A stretch of 64,000 nt of DNA. Source: Brotonthovivens ammoniilytica (GTDB lineage: Bacteria; Bacillota; Clostridia; Lachnospirales; Lachnospiraceae). Each line of letters opens with the position of its first letter. Position 1 is the first letter of the stretch. Below the pieces are notes generated by a model. The model had not been told where the DNA came from, did no database searches, and worked only from the letters and a program-made list of their open reading frames with translations. Below are positions 49,650 through 58,749 of the stretch, one piece after another. The stretch covers positions 434,001 to 498,000 of the forward strand of contig NZ_JAOQJQ010000002.1 of assembly GCF_025566885.1 (NCBI RefSeq). The letters run 5' to 3'. Position numbers and translations under genes: made by a program.

Positions 49650-49789
49650 CGTTTGTGGGGATATTCGCAAACTACATTGCTTTCAGAATGGGATTATTGC
49701 TTTACCATTTGCTTATTTTAATTTTGCTGTTGTATTTTACGACAAATAATAGCATAATAATTACAGCGAACTTGAAGGGAGCGAGTATT

Positions 49790-50044
49790 ATGCCAAATAT
49801 TAAACCAGTATCTGATTTGAGAAACTACACGGAAGTATTACGGGATATTGCCGTTGGAGAGCCGGTGTTCCTCACAAAAAACGGCAGAGGCAGATACGTC
49901 ATTCTTGATATAGAGGAATATGAGAGAACAGAAGCGGCGTTGAAATTGATGGGCGAGCTTGCTAAGGGTGAGAGTTCTGCACAGGAAAAAGGCTGGACAG
50001 ATCTTGCCGAAGTAGAAAAAATGCTCGGTGTTGCCAATGGTTAA
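49790..50044 (+). CDS. Phd/YefM-type antitoxin, 84 aa
   Basis: KPVSDLRNYTEVLRDIAVGEPVFLTKNGRGRYVILDIEEYER is the classic Phd/YefM DNA-binding fold; the C-terminal tail (GESSAQEKGWTDLAEVEKML) would bind the toxin. ATG 49790 after GAAGGGAG. Its stop overlaps the start of the toxin frame, the usual TA coupling, but that toxin is broken. Confidence 0.87.
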   Translation: MPNIKPVSDLRNYTEVLRDIAVGEPVFLTKNGRGRYVILDIEEYERTEAALKLMGELAKGESSAQEKGWTDLAEVEKMLGVANG

Positions 50045-50200
50045 GGTACAGTTTTCCTCTGAAGCGATTACCGCTTTCTTGTATGCGGTAACTATACGGC
50101 TTTCTACCGTTTTGAAAATAACACTGTGCAGATTGGCCGAGTCCTTTATGGACGAAGAAACTTTATGCGGATTCTGTTTGGAGAGCCAAACGACAATTAA
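50037..50200 (+). pseudogene. RelE/ParE toxin with internal deletion
   Basis: ATG 50037 overlaps the antitoxin. It begins as a normal toxin (MVKVQFSSEA), then the frame shifts by 2 bases and the sequence jumps to the family's C-terminal part (DYRFLVCGNYTAFYRF, then VQIGRVLYGRRNFMRILFGE). About 45 codons including the central helices are missing. The toxin should be inactive, leaving the antitoxin gene as an orphan. Confidence 0.8.
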
Positions 50201-50222
50201 ATATCAATTTTATAGCGAATGA

Positions 50223-50252
50223 ATCGTCATCTGAAAGGGTGGCGATTTTTTT
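50223..50252 (+). terminator. Intrinsic terminator
   Basis: atcgtcatct / gggtggcgat with a gaaa loop, then seven T. Its outer part (atcgtca...ggcgatttttttt) resembles the terminator at 23797-23827 in the transfer region. Confidence 0.8.
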
Positions 50253-50270
50253 GCTTATCAGGAGAACGCA

Positions 50271-50390
50271 ATGAAACGGATGTACGACAAATTCAGGGGC
50301 TATACCATTTAAAGATGGCGAGTGCAGCTATTGTCTGTATTATGGAGGGCGGCGAAAAGGCAAACCGAAGTTAAGAGGGATGTGCATTTT
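50271..50390 (+). pseudogene. Decayed copy of the Cys-rich ICE gene
   Basis: Reads MKRMYDKFRGYTI then a stop; after a frameshift it continues DGECSYCLYYGGRRKGKPKL, corresponding to CDCKYCVYYGGKKNG in the intact gene at 22478. Part of an older, broken conjugation module. Confidence 0.7.
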
Positions 50391-50678
50391 GGTGCTGCGT
50401 CCTTTGCAGCACTGGGCTTTATTAAATATAACGGAACGACCGCAGAAAAATTCATTTATGTGTGGCTCAAGTCGGAGTTTCTTAAGCCGAAGAAACTCAC
50501 TTTCCGTTCAACCAATCTCTACTATGAGCTGTTAAAGTCAAGTATGGAAACAAAAATAAAGGAGCGCTTAGTTGTGGCGTTAAATTATCCGGAAATAAAT
50601 CTTTTGTTTCTTTATGAAATCTTCAAATTCATACGGTATCCTTTCTTTGAAATCGAAAGAAAGGACACATTACTATGA
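50388..50678 (+). pseudogene. Decayed copy of prgI lacking the first membrane span
   Basis: Encodes AASFAALGFIKYNGTTAEKFIYVWLKSEFLKPKKLTFRSTNLYYELLKSSMETK, clearly homologous to residues about 55-115 of PrgI at 22663, but the N-terminal 50 residues are missing and the 3' end continues into unrelated sequence. Confidence 0.8.
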
Positions 50679-50857
50679 ATATGATTTTGAAAACATCTAA
50701 CCTTTTAGGGGATGAGGGGGAACTTCAAGCGAATGAGAATCTGGAACAACTCTTTATGAAGGTTGTAAAAAAGCAGCCACAAGGAGGTGTAAATGCTGTA
50801 TTGATATTAACTTTGATGTGGTTTAATAACTGGGAAGGGAGAAAAAATTATGAGTAA
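50675..50857 (+). CDS. Uncertain small ORF, 60 aa
   Basis: ATG 50675 with a GAAAGGA ribosome-like site about 11 bases upstream. The product (MILKTSNLLGDEGELQANEN, then NLEQLFMKVVKKQPQGG) has no recognised family. It overlaps the next gene by 8 bases. It could be another remnant or a spurious frame. Confidence 0.3.
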   Translation: MNMILKTSNLLGDEGELQANENLEQLFMKVVKKQPQGGVNAVLILTLMWFNNWEGRKNYE

Positions 50858-51665
50858 AAAAATACGGATAATATCAGGTGTTCTTTTAGCGTTGACCTTT
50901 AGTGTTTTACTATCAGGCTGTACTTTTTTTCAGCAAAAGATTGATAATTATTCAAAGGATAAGGAGCAATGTTTTTTAAATATGGAAAATGTAACACAGT
51001 TCACCTATAAATCACAGAGCTATACAATACTTGAGGATACCGTTTCTAACAGCAGTTTGGGTGAGTGGATCGGTTACATTCGTGAACTTACCGCAGTAGG
51101 TGAAAATGGAAGGATTCTTGTACAGGAAAATATAGAAAAGACTACATTTAAATCTTTGGCAGACTTAACAGAAAAAACCCCAAATGCAGCCTATATTATT
51201 CCGTTTCTTAATGTTTATGCAGCACCTGACGATACAACATATTTGATTGTTGATGTCAATGGCGGCTATCATAAAGCTGTTCTTTCAGATACTGTAACAG
51301 ATGAATTTACCGTATTTAATTACAAAAATACAAATCAAGAGAAGAATGCCAGCTTTGAGGTTAACCCTGACAATGCAACACAGCTTATTTGCAATAATGT
51401 GACATACCAAGTTACATCGAATATTGTATCAGAAGATGAGCTTGGAAGTTACGTTGATATTATTGCTGAAAATATTATTTTTGATGCTGATACCAAAAAG
51501 CCTTTAAGTAAAGAGGAAATGAATGGGATTGATTGGTCTGGGACAAACAAGCAGGCAAGAGAAAAGTGGGTTTATACTGATGTTTACGAAGTATCAGGTA
51601 AGGATATTTCCGAAACGGCTGCAGTTGAAGTGAATCATCAATACCACTTGGCTGTTGCCGAATAG
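50850..51665 (+). CDS. NisI/SpaI-like lantibiotic immunity lipoprotein, 271 aa
   Basis: Lipoprotein signal peptide with lipobox LLSGC (Cys about residue 25). Body: FTYKSQSYTILEDTVSNSSLGEWIGYI repeats about 170 residues later as ICNNVTYQVTSNIVSEDELGSYVDII, a two-domain NisI/SpaI-like arrangement. Such proteins sit on the outer face of the membrane and intercept nisin-like lantibiotics. Next to a two-component system; no lantibiotic biosynthesis genes are present, so it would be a stand-alone immunity/sensing locus. Family call is from pattern and context. Confidence 0.7.
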   Translation: MSKKIRIISGVLLALTFSVLLSGCTFFQQKIDNYSKDKEQCFLNMENVTQFTYKSQSYTILEDTVSNSSLGEWIGYIRELTAVGENGRILVQENIEKTTFKSLADLTEKTPNAAYIIPFLNVYAAPDDTTYLIVDVNGGYHKAVLSDTVTDEFTVFNYKNTNQEKNASFEVNPDNATQLICNNVTYQVTSNIVSEDELGSYVDIIAENIIFDADTKKPLSKEEMNGIDWSGTNKQAREKWVYTDVYEVSGKDISETAAVEVNHQYHLAVAE

Positions 51666-51727
51666 TTGAACCGGAATTTATAAAAAATGTTATAATAAAT
51701 AGGATTTTTTTGAAGGGAGGCAGGAAT

Positions 51728-52387
51728 ATGGCTTTAATACTTGTGATTGATGATGAAATTCCAATTTTGGAACTTATAAAAAACGGATTGCAAAAAGATG
51801 GTCATATAGTATCTGCTTATAGTTCGGCAGTGCAGGTTCCTTTGGATAAATTAGGACAGTATGACTTGGTCATTTTAGATATAATGATGCCAGAGATTGA
51901 TGGTTTTACTTTTTGTGCAAAAATACGCTCTCTTATAGATTGCCCGATTTTGTTTTTAACAGCAAAAACGATGGAGAATGATATTACCTTTGGTCTTGGT
52001 CTGGGGGCTGATGATTATTTGACAAAACCATTCCGCATTGCGGAGCTTCGAGCAAGAGTGAATGCCCATTTACGCCGTGAACAACGTGAGCGACACACAT
52101 CAATCAATTTTGATAGAGTAAAGATAGACCTTTCGGCAATGGAACTTCAAGTAGATAATATGCTCGTTTCTCTTACTAAAAGCGAATATTTAATATGCGA
52201 GTTTCTTGCCCGAAATAAAGGGCAGGTGTTTTCAAAAGAACAGATATATGAAGCTGTATTTAGTTTAGAGGGTGACAGCGATAATTCCACTATTTCTACT
52301 CATATAAAAAATATACGGGCGAAATTAAGTAAATTCGATATACAACCGATTTCAACAGCTTGGGGGATTGGATATAAATGGGAATAA
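51728..52387 (+). CDS. OmpR-family response regulator (NisR/SpaR-like), 219 aa
   Basis: Receiver domain with ILVIDDEIPILELI, phospho-acceptor Asp in LVILDIMMPEIDGF (about 51) and the K in YLTKPF; then a winged-helix DNA-binding domain (SLTKSEYLICEFLARNKGQVFSKEQIYEAVF, NIRAKLSK, WGIGYKW). ATG 51728 after GGGAGGCAGGA. Overlaps the kinase by 10 bases. Probably controls the immunity lipoprotein gene. Confidence 0.92.
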   Translation: MALILVIDDEIPILELIKNGLQKDGHIVSAYSSAVQVPLDKLGQYDLVILDIMMPEIDGFTFCAKIRSLIDCPILFLTAKTMENDITFGLGLGADDYLTKPFRIAELRARVNAHLRREQRERHTSINFDRVKIDLSAMELQVDNMLVSLTKSEYLICEFLARNKGQVFSKEQIYEAVFSLEGDSDNSTISTHIKNIRAKLSKFDIQPISTAWGIGYKWE

Positions 52388-53742
52388 AAAAGGCAAGTTC
52401 ATTAAGAAAATCTTTTTGGCGTTTTCTCCTTATGCTGCTTTTGGGGTTGGCAGGGGCTGTTGCCGTTCCATTTGCTATAATGCTGCTTACCGTTACTTTG
52501 GGATATACTACTTATGCGGATTATTCTACACGAAGTGCAGAATATATTGCTCCAATTGTTGCTGCAACACCAGATTTATCAGAGGTTGAACTGCCCGCAG
52601 GCATTAATTTTTTGCGGCTTGACAAGAATTACAATATTCTTGCAACGACACTTGGTGAAGCGGATTTGAATCGAGCAATGGAATATGCTATTTCTGGAAA
52701 AGCGAACAATAGCCCGGAAAAGCAATACCTGCTTGTTACTCGTGAAAATGAGTATGTTATTCTTCAGTATTATGTTGGCTCGCAATTCACAAACAACTGG
52801 CTGAATGAGCATCTTCCGTCGCCTGAAAAACTACTATATATCGTGATAGGTATCAACTGTATTGCAGTTTGCGTTATTCTAACAGGCAGGTTTTCTAAAA
52901 AGCTGCGCCGTCAATTAGACCCGCTTTTTGAAGCTACTGCGGAAATATCGGCTCAAAATCTTGATTTTGATGTGGGTCATTCAAAAGTAAAAGAATTTGA
53001 AGATGTTTTACAGTCGTTTTCAAACATGAAAGACAGCCTGAAAGAATCTTTGGAACAGCAATGGAAACTGGAACAAATGCAAAAAGAACAGATTGCAGCG
53101 TTAGCTCACGATTTGAAAACACCATTGACTGTCATTCAAGGAAATATCGACTTAATGAGCGAAACGGAACTTGATGATGAACAAAAAGCATATACAGGAT
53201 ATATCACAGAGAGTTCAGAACAAATGCAGATCTACATTAAAACGCTTATTGAAATATCACGAGCGTCTGCGGGGTATCAGCTCCATAAGGAGAACGTGGA
53301 TTTTTCCTTATATGTAGATAATATCAAGGAGCAGATTGAAGTTTTGTGTACTGCAAAAGATATACAGTTGACTTGGAATACATCTTCAGACTGTTCAACA
53401 CTTGAAATTGATACTATGCTGATTGAACGTGCAATAATGAATGTTGTAGGCAATGCAGTAGAATACTCTCCGATAAACGGAACGGTTTATATAAAAATTC
53501 AATATGCCGAAAAGCGTTTGCACATTTGTGTGGTTGATGAGGGTAAAGGATTTAGCAATGAAGCTCTGCATCACGCTCAAGAACAATTCTTTATGGATGA
53601 CAGTAGTAGAAATTCTAAAATGCACTTTGGGATGGGGCTGTATATAGTGGACTCTATTATGAAACAGCATAGCGGACAGTTATTTATTGCAAATGATATA
53701 ACCACCCACGGAGCAAAAGTGATAATGAATATTATCTGCTAA
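52378..53742 (+). CDS. Histidine kinase (NisK/SpaK-like), 454 aa
   Basis: Two membrane spans (about 15-38 and 140-160) flank an extracellular domain of about 100 residues; then HAMP-like linker, H-box LAHDLKTPLTVIQGN (about 244), N-box MNVVGNAVEYSP, G1 VDEGKGFS and G2 GMGLYIV. Classic Gram-positive lantibiotic-type sensor. ATG overlaps the response regulator stop. Confidence 0.92.
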   Translation: MGIKKASSLRKSFWRFLLMLLLGLAGAVAVPFAIMLLTVTLGYTTYADYSTRSAEYIAPIVAATPDLSEVELPAGINFLRLDKNYNILATTLGEADLNRAMEYAISGKANNSPEKQYLLVTRENEYVILQYYVGSQFTNNWLNEHLPSPEKLLYIVIGINCIAVCVILTGRFSKKLRRQLDPLFEATAEISAQNLDFDVGHSKVKEFEDVLQSFSNMKDSLKESLEQQWKLEQMQKEQIAALAHDLKTPLTVIQGNIDLMSETELDDEQKAYTGYITESSEQMQIYIKTLIEISRASAGYQLHKENVDFSLYVDNIKEQIEVLCTAKDIQLTWNTSSDCSTLEIDTMLIERAIMNVVGNAVEYSPINGTVYIKIQYAEKRLHICVVDEGKGFSNEALHHAQEQFFMDDSSRNSKMHFGMGLYIVDSIMKQHSGQLFIANDITTHGAKVIMNIIC

Positions 53743-53757
53743 ATAACAAGATTATGC

Positions 53758-53991
53758 GGGGCTGTTGCAGAATAGTTGATTAATCAGCTGTTCTGCTGGG
53801 TCCTGTTTTTGGTGCTAAAAACAGAAAACGGACTCCGAAGAGTCCGCCATCCATGGTATAATTAAAATATGACAAAATTGATTTCGACACTCTCGGAAAC
53901 AATATTTTCAAAGCAGTTAATCAGTTTTAAAATAGAAGGCGTTAATAATCAACTGTATATCATGGAAAGCATTGAAAAATATGCAGATTAA
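53758..53991 (+). mobile_element. Possible IS1182-like left end with truncated transposase start
   Basis: gggctgttgcag at 53758 is like the terminal inverted repeat of IS1182-family elements. A short frame (53869-53991) encodes MTKLISTLSETIFSKQLISF, ending KYAD then stop; a small hairpin cggactc-cgaa-gagtccg lies at 53829-53846. No transposase body follows. Weak identification. Confidence 0.3.
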
Positions 53992-54005
53992 GGAGGAAAC
54001 AAGAA

Positions 54006-55781
54006 GTGCAAACAAACGATAAACCGATTACAGAACTTATGTCTGGTATAAACGATGGAAAAACACAACTTCCTGATTTTCAGAGAGGATGGGTTTGGGA
54101 AGATAATAGAATAAGCGCTCTTATAGCAAGTATTACCAGCAATTTCCCTGTAGGGGCTGCTATGTTTTTGGAGTATGGTAATCAGAATGTTCGTTTTAAA
54201 TACAGAGTGATAGAAGGCGCGCCTTCAAGTGAGAATGTTCCTTCTGAACTTATTCTTGATGGGCAACAGAGATTAACGTCTATTTATTCTGCCCTTTTCA
54301 ATTCTGCTCCAGTACACACTCGAACAGATAAAGGGAAGGAGATATACAGATATTATTATATAGATATTAAAAAGGCGCTTGATCCTGCGTGTGACAGGGC
54401 AGATGCAATTTTTTCAGTTCCGGAAAATAGGATTGTCACATCTAATTTTGGACGAGATATAGAACTGGATTTGTCTGATCGAACAAAAGAATTTGAAAAT
54501 AAAATGTTTCCACTTAATATTATCTTGAATTTTACAGAAGTTCAGAACTGGCAGAATCAATATTACGCATATTGTAATTATAGTGCGGAAGCGATTAAAG
54601 AATTTACAGACTTTAATACAAAAGTTATAATGCAGACAATGCAGTATAAAATGCCTATAATTCTTCTTGGTAAAGAAACGCCAAAAGAAGCTGTGTGTCA
54701 GGTGTTTGAAAATGTAAATACAGGTGGTGTTTCTTTAACTGTGTTTGAACTTATAACAGCTATTTTTGCAATGGATGATTTTGAACTGAGAAAGGATTGG
54801 GAGGAAAGACAGAAAAAATTCTTTATAGGGGATTTGTTGTCTATTATTACTGCCACAGATTTTCTTGTTGCTTGCACTTTACTTTCAACTTATAAAAAAG
54901 GTGGAACAGTAAGTTGTAAAAAGAAAGATGTATTAAATTTACCTCTTAGTGATTATAAAAAGTATGCGGATATATTATCTGCTGGATTTGTTGAAGCCGA
55001 GAAAATGCTTCAAGAAGAACGTATATTTTCAAGTCGAGATTTACCGTATTCGACACAATTGATTCCTTTGGCGGTAATCTGTACATTATTGAGCGAGGGA
55101 AATAAAATTAAAGTTACGAATATAAAGAATAAAATTAAACAATGGTATTGGTGTGGTGTTTTTGGTGAACTATATGGCAGCGCAAATGAGACAAGATATG
55201 TCAATGATGTTGTTGATGTTATAAAGTGGGCTGAAAATGATACAGCTGCGCCTAAAACGGTTCAGGACGCATATTTTAATCCAACGAGACTCATTACACT
55301 TCAATCAAGACAGTCAGCAGCATATAAAGGGATAATGGCTTTGATACTAAAAAATCATTGCAAAGATTTTATAAGTGGACGGGAAATGGACTTTACAGTA
55401 TATAAATCGGAAAATATTGATATTCATCATATTTTCCCAAGAGATTATTGTGAAAAACAGAATTATCCAAGAGAAAAATGGAACTCTATTGTGAATAAGA
55501 CTCCTATCACCTATTCAACCAATAGAGAAATTGGTGGTGTTCCTCCAAGTAAATATTTGGAAAAAATTGAAAATAAAGGCCAAGTTGGCAGGAAGATTCT
55601 TGATGAATATTTGAACTCACATTGGATTGATGTTGATAGCTGCAGGGAGGATGATTTTAATAGTCATATCATATATAGAGCCAAAATGCTTTTAAACTCC
55701 ATTGAAATCGCTATCGGGAAAACTATCTCTGGTAGAGAAAGCGAAGATGTTATAAATCTTTTTGGACAAGGTCTTATCTAA
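54006..55781 (+). CDS. DUF262/HNH (GmrSD-like) protein, 591 aa
   Basis: N-terminal DUF262 (ParB-like NTPase) with LPDFQRGWVWEDNRI and LILDGQQRLTSIYSAL; then a helical middle; and a DUF1524/HNH-type C-terminal part with IDIHHIFPRDYCEKQNYP (HH-x-F/IP) and a later NREIGGVPPSKYL. GmrSD and related enzymes cut modified phage DNA. GTG start at 54006, 9 bases after AGGAGG. Single-gene arrangement, no methylase partner. A type IV restriction enzyme or another DUF262 defence protein is most likely. Confidence 0.85.
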   Translation: MQTNDKPITELMSGINDGKTQLPDFQRGWVWEDNRISALIASITSNFPVGAAMFLEYGNQNVRFKYRVIEGAPSSENVPSELILDGQQRLTSIYSALFNSAPVHTRTDKGKEIYRYYYIDIKKALDPACDRADAIFSVPENRIVTSNFGRDIELDLSDRTKEFENKMFPLNIILNFTEVQNWQNQYYAYCNYSAEAIKEFTDFNTKVIMQTMQYKMPIILLGKETPKEAVCQVFENVNTGGVSLTVFELITAIFAMDDFELRKDWEERQKKFFIGDLLSIITATDFLVACTLLSTYKKGGTVSCKKKDVLNLPLSDYKKYADILSAGFVEAEKMLQEERIFSSRDLPYSTQLIPLAVICTLLSEGNKIKVTNIKNKIKQWYWCGVFGELYGSANETRYVNDVVDVIKWAENDTAAPKTVQDAYFNPTRLITLQSRQSAAYKGIMALILKNHCKDFISGREMDFTVYKSENIDIHHIFPRDYCEKQNYPREKWNSIVNKTPITYSTNREIGGVPPSKYLEKIENKGQVGRKILDEYLNSHWIDVDSCREDDFNSHIIYRAKMLLNSIEIAIGKTISGRESEDVINLFGQGLI

Positions 55782-56117
55782 AAAAATAAATAGGTAATTA
55801 ACAGAAGATTAAGACAAAGTATCGTAAACTCAAAGAACTAGAGATGGAAGAAAATTACATTCAATGGAATACAGTTATGGCTCCAATTTAACAGAATTGT
55901 TCTAATATGTAATTTCAAATTGTTCCGGTTTAAGAATATTTTGTAAGCCTTTGTGTTGTGCAGTATCTTTTCATCACCGTCTTGATTCAAAACATAAATT
56001 AAGAACTTATTACAGGAATCAACCGTTGACGGTGGATTATCAAAAAATGACGATTTTTAAATAAGTATGATACAATGAACGTAAAGACAAATGGGAAGTC
56101 GCGGAGAGTGTACCGAT
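55782..56117. other. Intergenic stretch without a supported gene
   Basis: Nothing clear is seen. A short unframed segment (about 55806-55892) reads IKTKYRKLKELEMEENYIQW and may be gene debris; the rest is A/T-rich with small repeats. Confidence 0.4.
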
Positions 56118-56561
56118 ATGGAAATTAAAGAAATCAAAGAGAATAAAAAACAATTTCTTTCCCTGTTGTTGTTAGCTGATGAACAAGAGAATATGATAGA
56201 CCAATATATTGATAGGGGCTCAATGTATGTATTAGACGATAACGGGATTAAATGTGAGTGCATAGTGACTGATGAGGGTGAAGGTGTTCTTGAAATCAAA
56301 AATATTGCAACTGAACCAGAATATCAGGGCAGGGGTTACGGTAAAATACTGATTGACTTTGTTACTATGAAATATAAAGAGAAGTATTCTATACTGCAAG
56401 TTGGTACAGGGGATAGTCCGTTGACGGTTCCTTTTTATGAAAAATGTGGTTTTGTTCGTTCACACAATATTAAAAATTTCTTTATAGATAATTATGACCA
56501 CCCCATTTATGAGTGTGGTGGCCAATTAGTAGATATGATTTATTTACAGAAAAAATTATGA
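56118..56561 (+). CDS. GNAT-family N-acetyltransferase, 147 aa
   Basis: Acetyl-CoA-dependent acyltransferase. ATG 56118; ribosome-like GGAGAG about 9 bases upstream. GNAT motif A is present as IKNIATEPEYQGRGYGKILIDFV (Q-x-x-G-x-G), then YSILQVGTGDSPLTVPFYEKCGF (motif B). Substrate unknown. Stand-alone gene. Confidence 0.88.
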   Translation: MEIKEIKENKKQFLSLLLLADEQENMIDQYIDRGSMYVLDDNGIKCECIVTDEGEGVLEIKNIATEPEYQGRGYGKILIDFVTMKYKEKYSILQVGTGDSPLTVPFYEKCGFVRSHNIKNFFIDNYDHPIYECGGQLVDMIYLQKKL

Positions 56562-56908
56562 ATCCCAGCTTGCTGAACAAATGAATATAGTTTTTAAATA
56601 GGTGTTTGGTTCTCACATGAGAATCAAATGGCCTTAGAATTATTTTTTTCTTTAAACAACGAATAAAAGAAAAAGCAAAGTTTTATGATACTTTATTTTG
56701 GGAGTCCGGATTTCATAATATATAATTGTATTAAGTAAGAATGCCTATGTGAGTTTTCTTAGAAGAACAGGCAGGAAATTCTGTTTATAATCACATTATG
56801 AGAAGCTGGTAAAAAGGTATTATTGACCGTTAAAATGGCTGGTCTGAAAATATAGCATTACCCCGATAGCATGTACAAATAATGTACACATCTACCGGGG
56901 TATTTTTA
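56562..56908. other. Intergenic stretch with a plus-strand terminator
   Basis: No gene is supported. At the right edge, taccccg (56859-56865) pairs with cggggta (56896-56902), with an inner gtaca/tgtac, followed by TTTTT: an intrinsic terminator on the plus strand and a 3' hairpin for the amidohydrolase on the minus strand. Confidence 0.65.
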
Positions 56909-58546
56909 TTAAATTTGATAAACTGTTTTTCCTCCTAGTATAGTGTGAAGTACGCGGGTATGCCTGATTTCATCAGCAGAGGTATTTAAAAGCGGGGTAT
57001 CAATGATAATGTAATCTGCCAAAGCGCCTGCTGCAATTTTGCCGCAGGTGTTTTCTGTATGGCACAGATAAGCAGAGCCTCTGGTCCACATAAGCAGGGC
57101 CTGGCGGATGGAGATGCGTTCGTTAGGACGGTGAATACTGCCATCGGAAAGGCGTCTTTCTACAGCGCTGGCCATGCCGGCAAATGGACTGCAGGTCACA
57201 ACCGGTGCATCAGAGGAGCCCCCCACAATGATTCCTTCGCGAAAAAGTGTCTGCAGAGGCATGTAGAGGTTTGAATATTTTTGACCTATTACAGCTTGTT
57301 CTCCCAGCTCCGTATTTATGGCGGGCTGAAGAGCAAGACTGATATCGGAAGCTTTCAGCCGGCTGATCTGATCAGGATGAGCCAGTGTAAGATGTATGAT
57401 AAAGTGCCGATTCTGGGGATGGCAGGTTTGTTCAAACATATCCATTGCCATGTCGGCAGAGCGGTCGCCGCAGCAGTGGATGCCAACCTGCCAGTGATAT
57501 TTGCCTGCCAGCTGTGCTAAAAGCTTCAGATCGTGGGATGAATAGGAGGTAGAACCCCGGCCTGAAATGTGCTCATATTCTTCTCTCAGAGCAGCGGTTC
57601 CGGCAGACATGACCCCGTCCAGAATAATTTTAATTCCTGCCATTTTAACCATATCATCGCCAAATCCTGTTACTGCTGTCATTTGTTTTATACGTTCCGC
57701 CTGGACATGAACATCTCCCAGGGAACGGTCAAGAGAAAACATCAGATTTGCCCGGTAAGAAAGTCTGTTTTGCTTTCTGGCCTGTAGATAGGCACGCATC
57801 TCGTCACAGGTCATCATAGAATTCATCACCTGTGTGATACCGAACCGGTTTAGTATGGCCCCCGATGTTTCCAGGGCTTTGATATGCTCTTCTTCGCATG
57901 TCTCCGGCATTACGTGTTCCAGCAGGGCGATGGCCGCCCGGTCATAAAAAAGACCATTGGGTTCTCCGTTATCGAAATGTCCGATGCTGCCTCCTTCCGG
58001 ATCAGGAGTATCTTTTGTAATTTTGGCCAGCCGAAGGCCAAGAGAATTCGTGACACAGATATGATGGCTGATGTGCTGGCAGTACAGCGGATTTTTAGGA
58101 GCGAATTTATCTAAATCTTTACAGCAGGGAGGCCGGTTGCTGTCCCACAGACATTCATTCCAGCCGGAACCTTTCAGCCAGCTGCCGGGGGATGCTGTCT
58201 TAACATATTGAGTAATGGTTTTCTGCATTTCTTCCAGGGATAAGCAGCGGGAGAAATCCATGCCCATCTGCTCCAGCCCAAATTCCATATCGTGGATATG
58301 GCAGTCGATGAGACCGGGCAGGAGAGGAAGGCCTTTCGCATCTATGATTTTTGTATCAGAACCGGCGTAAATACGCCAGTCTCCTGAGCCGACAGCGATG
58401 GTTCTGCCATCTTTTGCGGCTGCAAATCCATGCTCAATAACAGGAAAATTGTAATTTCCAGAACATATTTCTGCCAGTGAAAGATCAGCTGTGTATATAA
58501 TTGCGTTGTGAATGATTAAATCTGCATATGGTTTCCAGTTTAACAT
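56909..58546 (-). CDS. YtcJ-like metal-dependent amidohydrolase, 545 aa
   Basis: Amidohydrolase-family enzyme. Zinc motif DCHIHDMEFG near residue 80 (H-x-H), later VGIHCCGDRSADMAMD and FIIHLTLAHPDQ giving the other histidines, and GGSSDAPVVTCSPF with the catalytic Asp. C-terminal beta domain ends GKIAAGALADYIIID. Length typical of YtcJ (PF07969). ATG 58546 after AGGAGGAGA. With a regulator and transporters nearby, it probably opens or deacylates an imported amide or ester compound; substrate unknown. Confidence 0.88.
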   Translation of the reverse strand: MLNWKPYADLIIHNAIIYTADLSLAEICSGNYNFPVIEHGFAAAKDGRTIAVGSGDWRIYAGSDTKIIDAKGLPLLPGLIDCHIHDMEFGLEQMGMDFSRCLSLEEMQKTITQYVKTASPGSWLKGSGWNECLWDSNRPPCCKDLDKFAPKNPLYCQHISHHICVTNSLGLRLAKITKDTPDPEGGSIGHFDNGEPNGLFYDRAAIALLEHVMPETCEEEHIKALETSGAILNRFGITQVMNSMMTCDEMRAYLQARKQNRLSYRANLMFSLDRSLGDVHVQAERIKQMTAVTGFGDDMVKMAGIKIILDGVMSAGTAALREEYEHISGRGSTSYSSHDLKLLAQLAGKYHWQVGIHCCGDRSADMAMDMFEQTCHPQNRHFIIHLTLAHPDQISRLKASDISLALQPAINTELGEQAVIGQKYSNLYMPLQTLFREGIIVGGSSDAPVVTCSPFAGMASAVERRLSDGSIHRPNERISIRQALLMWTRGSAYLCHTENTCGKIAAGALADYIIIDTPLLNTSADEIRHTRVLHTILGGKTVYQI

Positions 58547-58681
58547 TTTATGTCTCCTCCTGTAAGCTCAAATATAAATATGCCGATATGTAATATCTGC
58601 TGAGATAACGATAGCATCTGGTGTAAGGAAAGTAAAACTTCGTTTCGGAATCTCTGATTCCGGTTTGGAAACAATATAATA

Positions 58682-58716
58682 AGTCCCGTCTGCATGGAAA
58701 ATTTACAGACGGGACT
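58682..58716. terminator. Hairpin downstream of the LysR gene
   Basis: agtcccgtctg (58682-58692) and cagacgggact (58706-58716), perfect 11 bp. On the minus strand it is followed by ttattat, a weak terminator between the LysR gene and the amidohydrolase. Remaining bases of 58547-58749 are the amidohydrolase leader. Confidence 0.65.
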
Positions 58717-58749
58717 ATTGTACTGGCCGGATATAAATGATAGTTGAAG

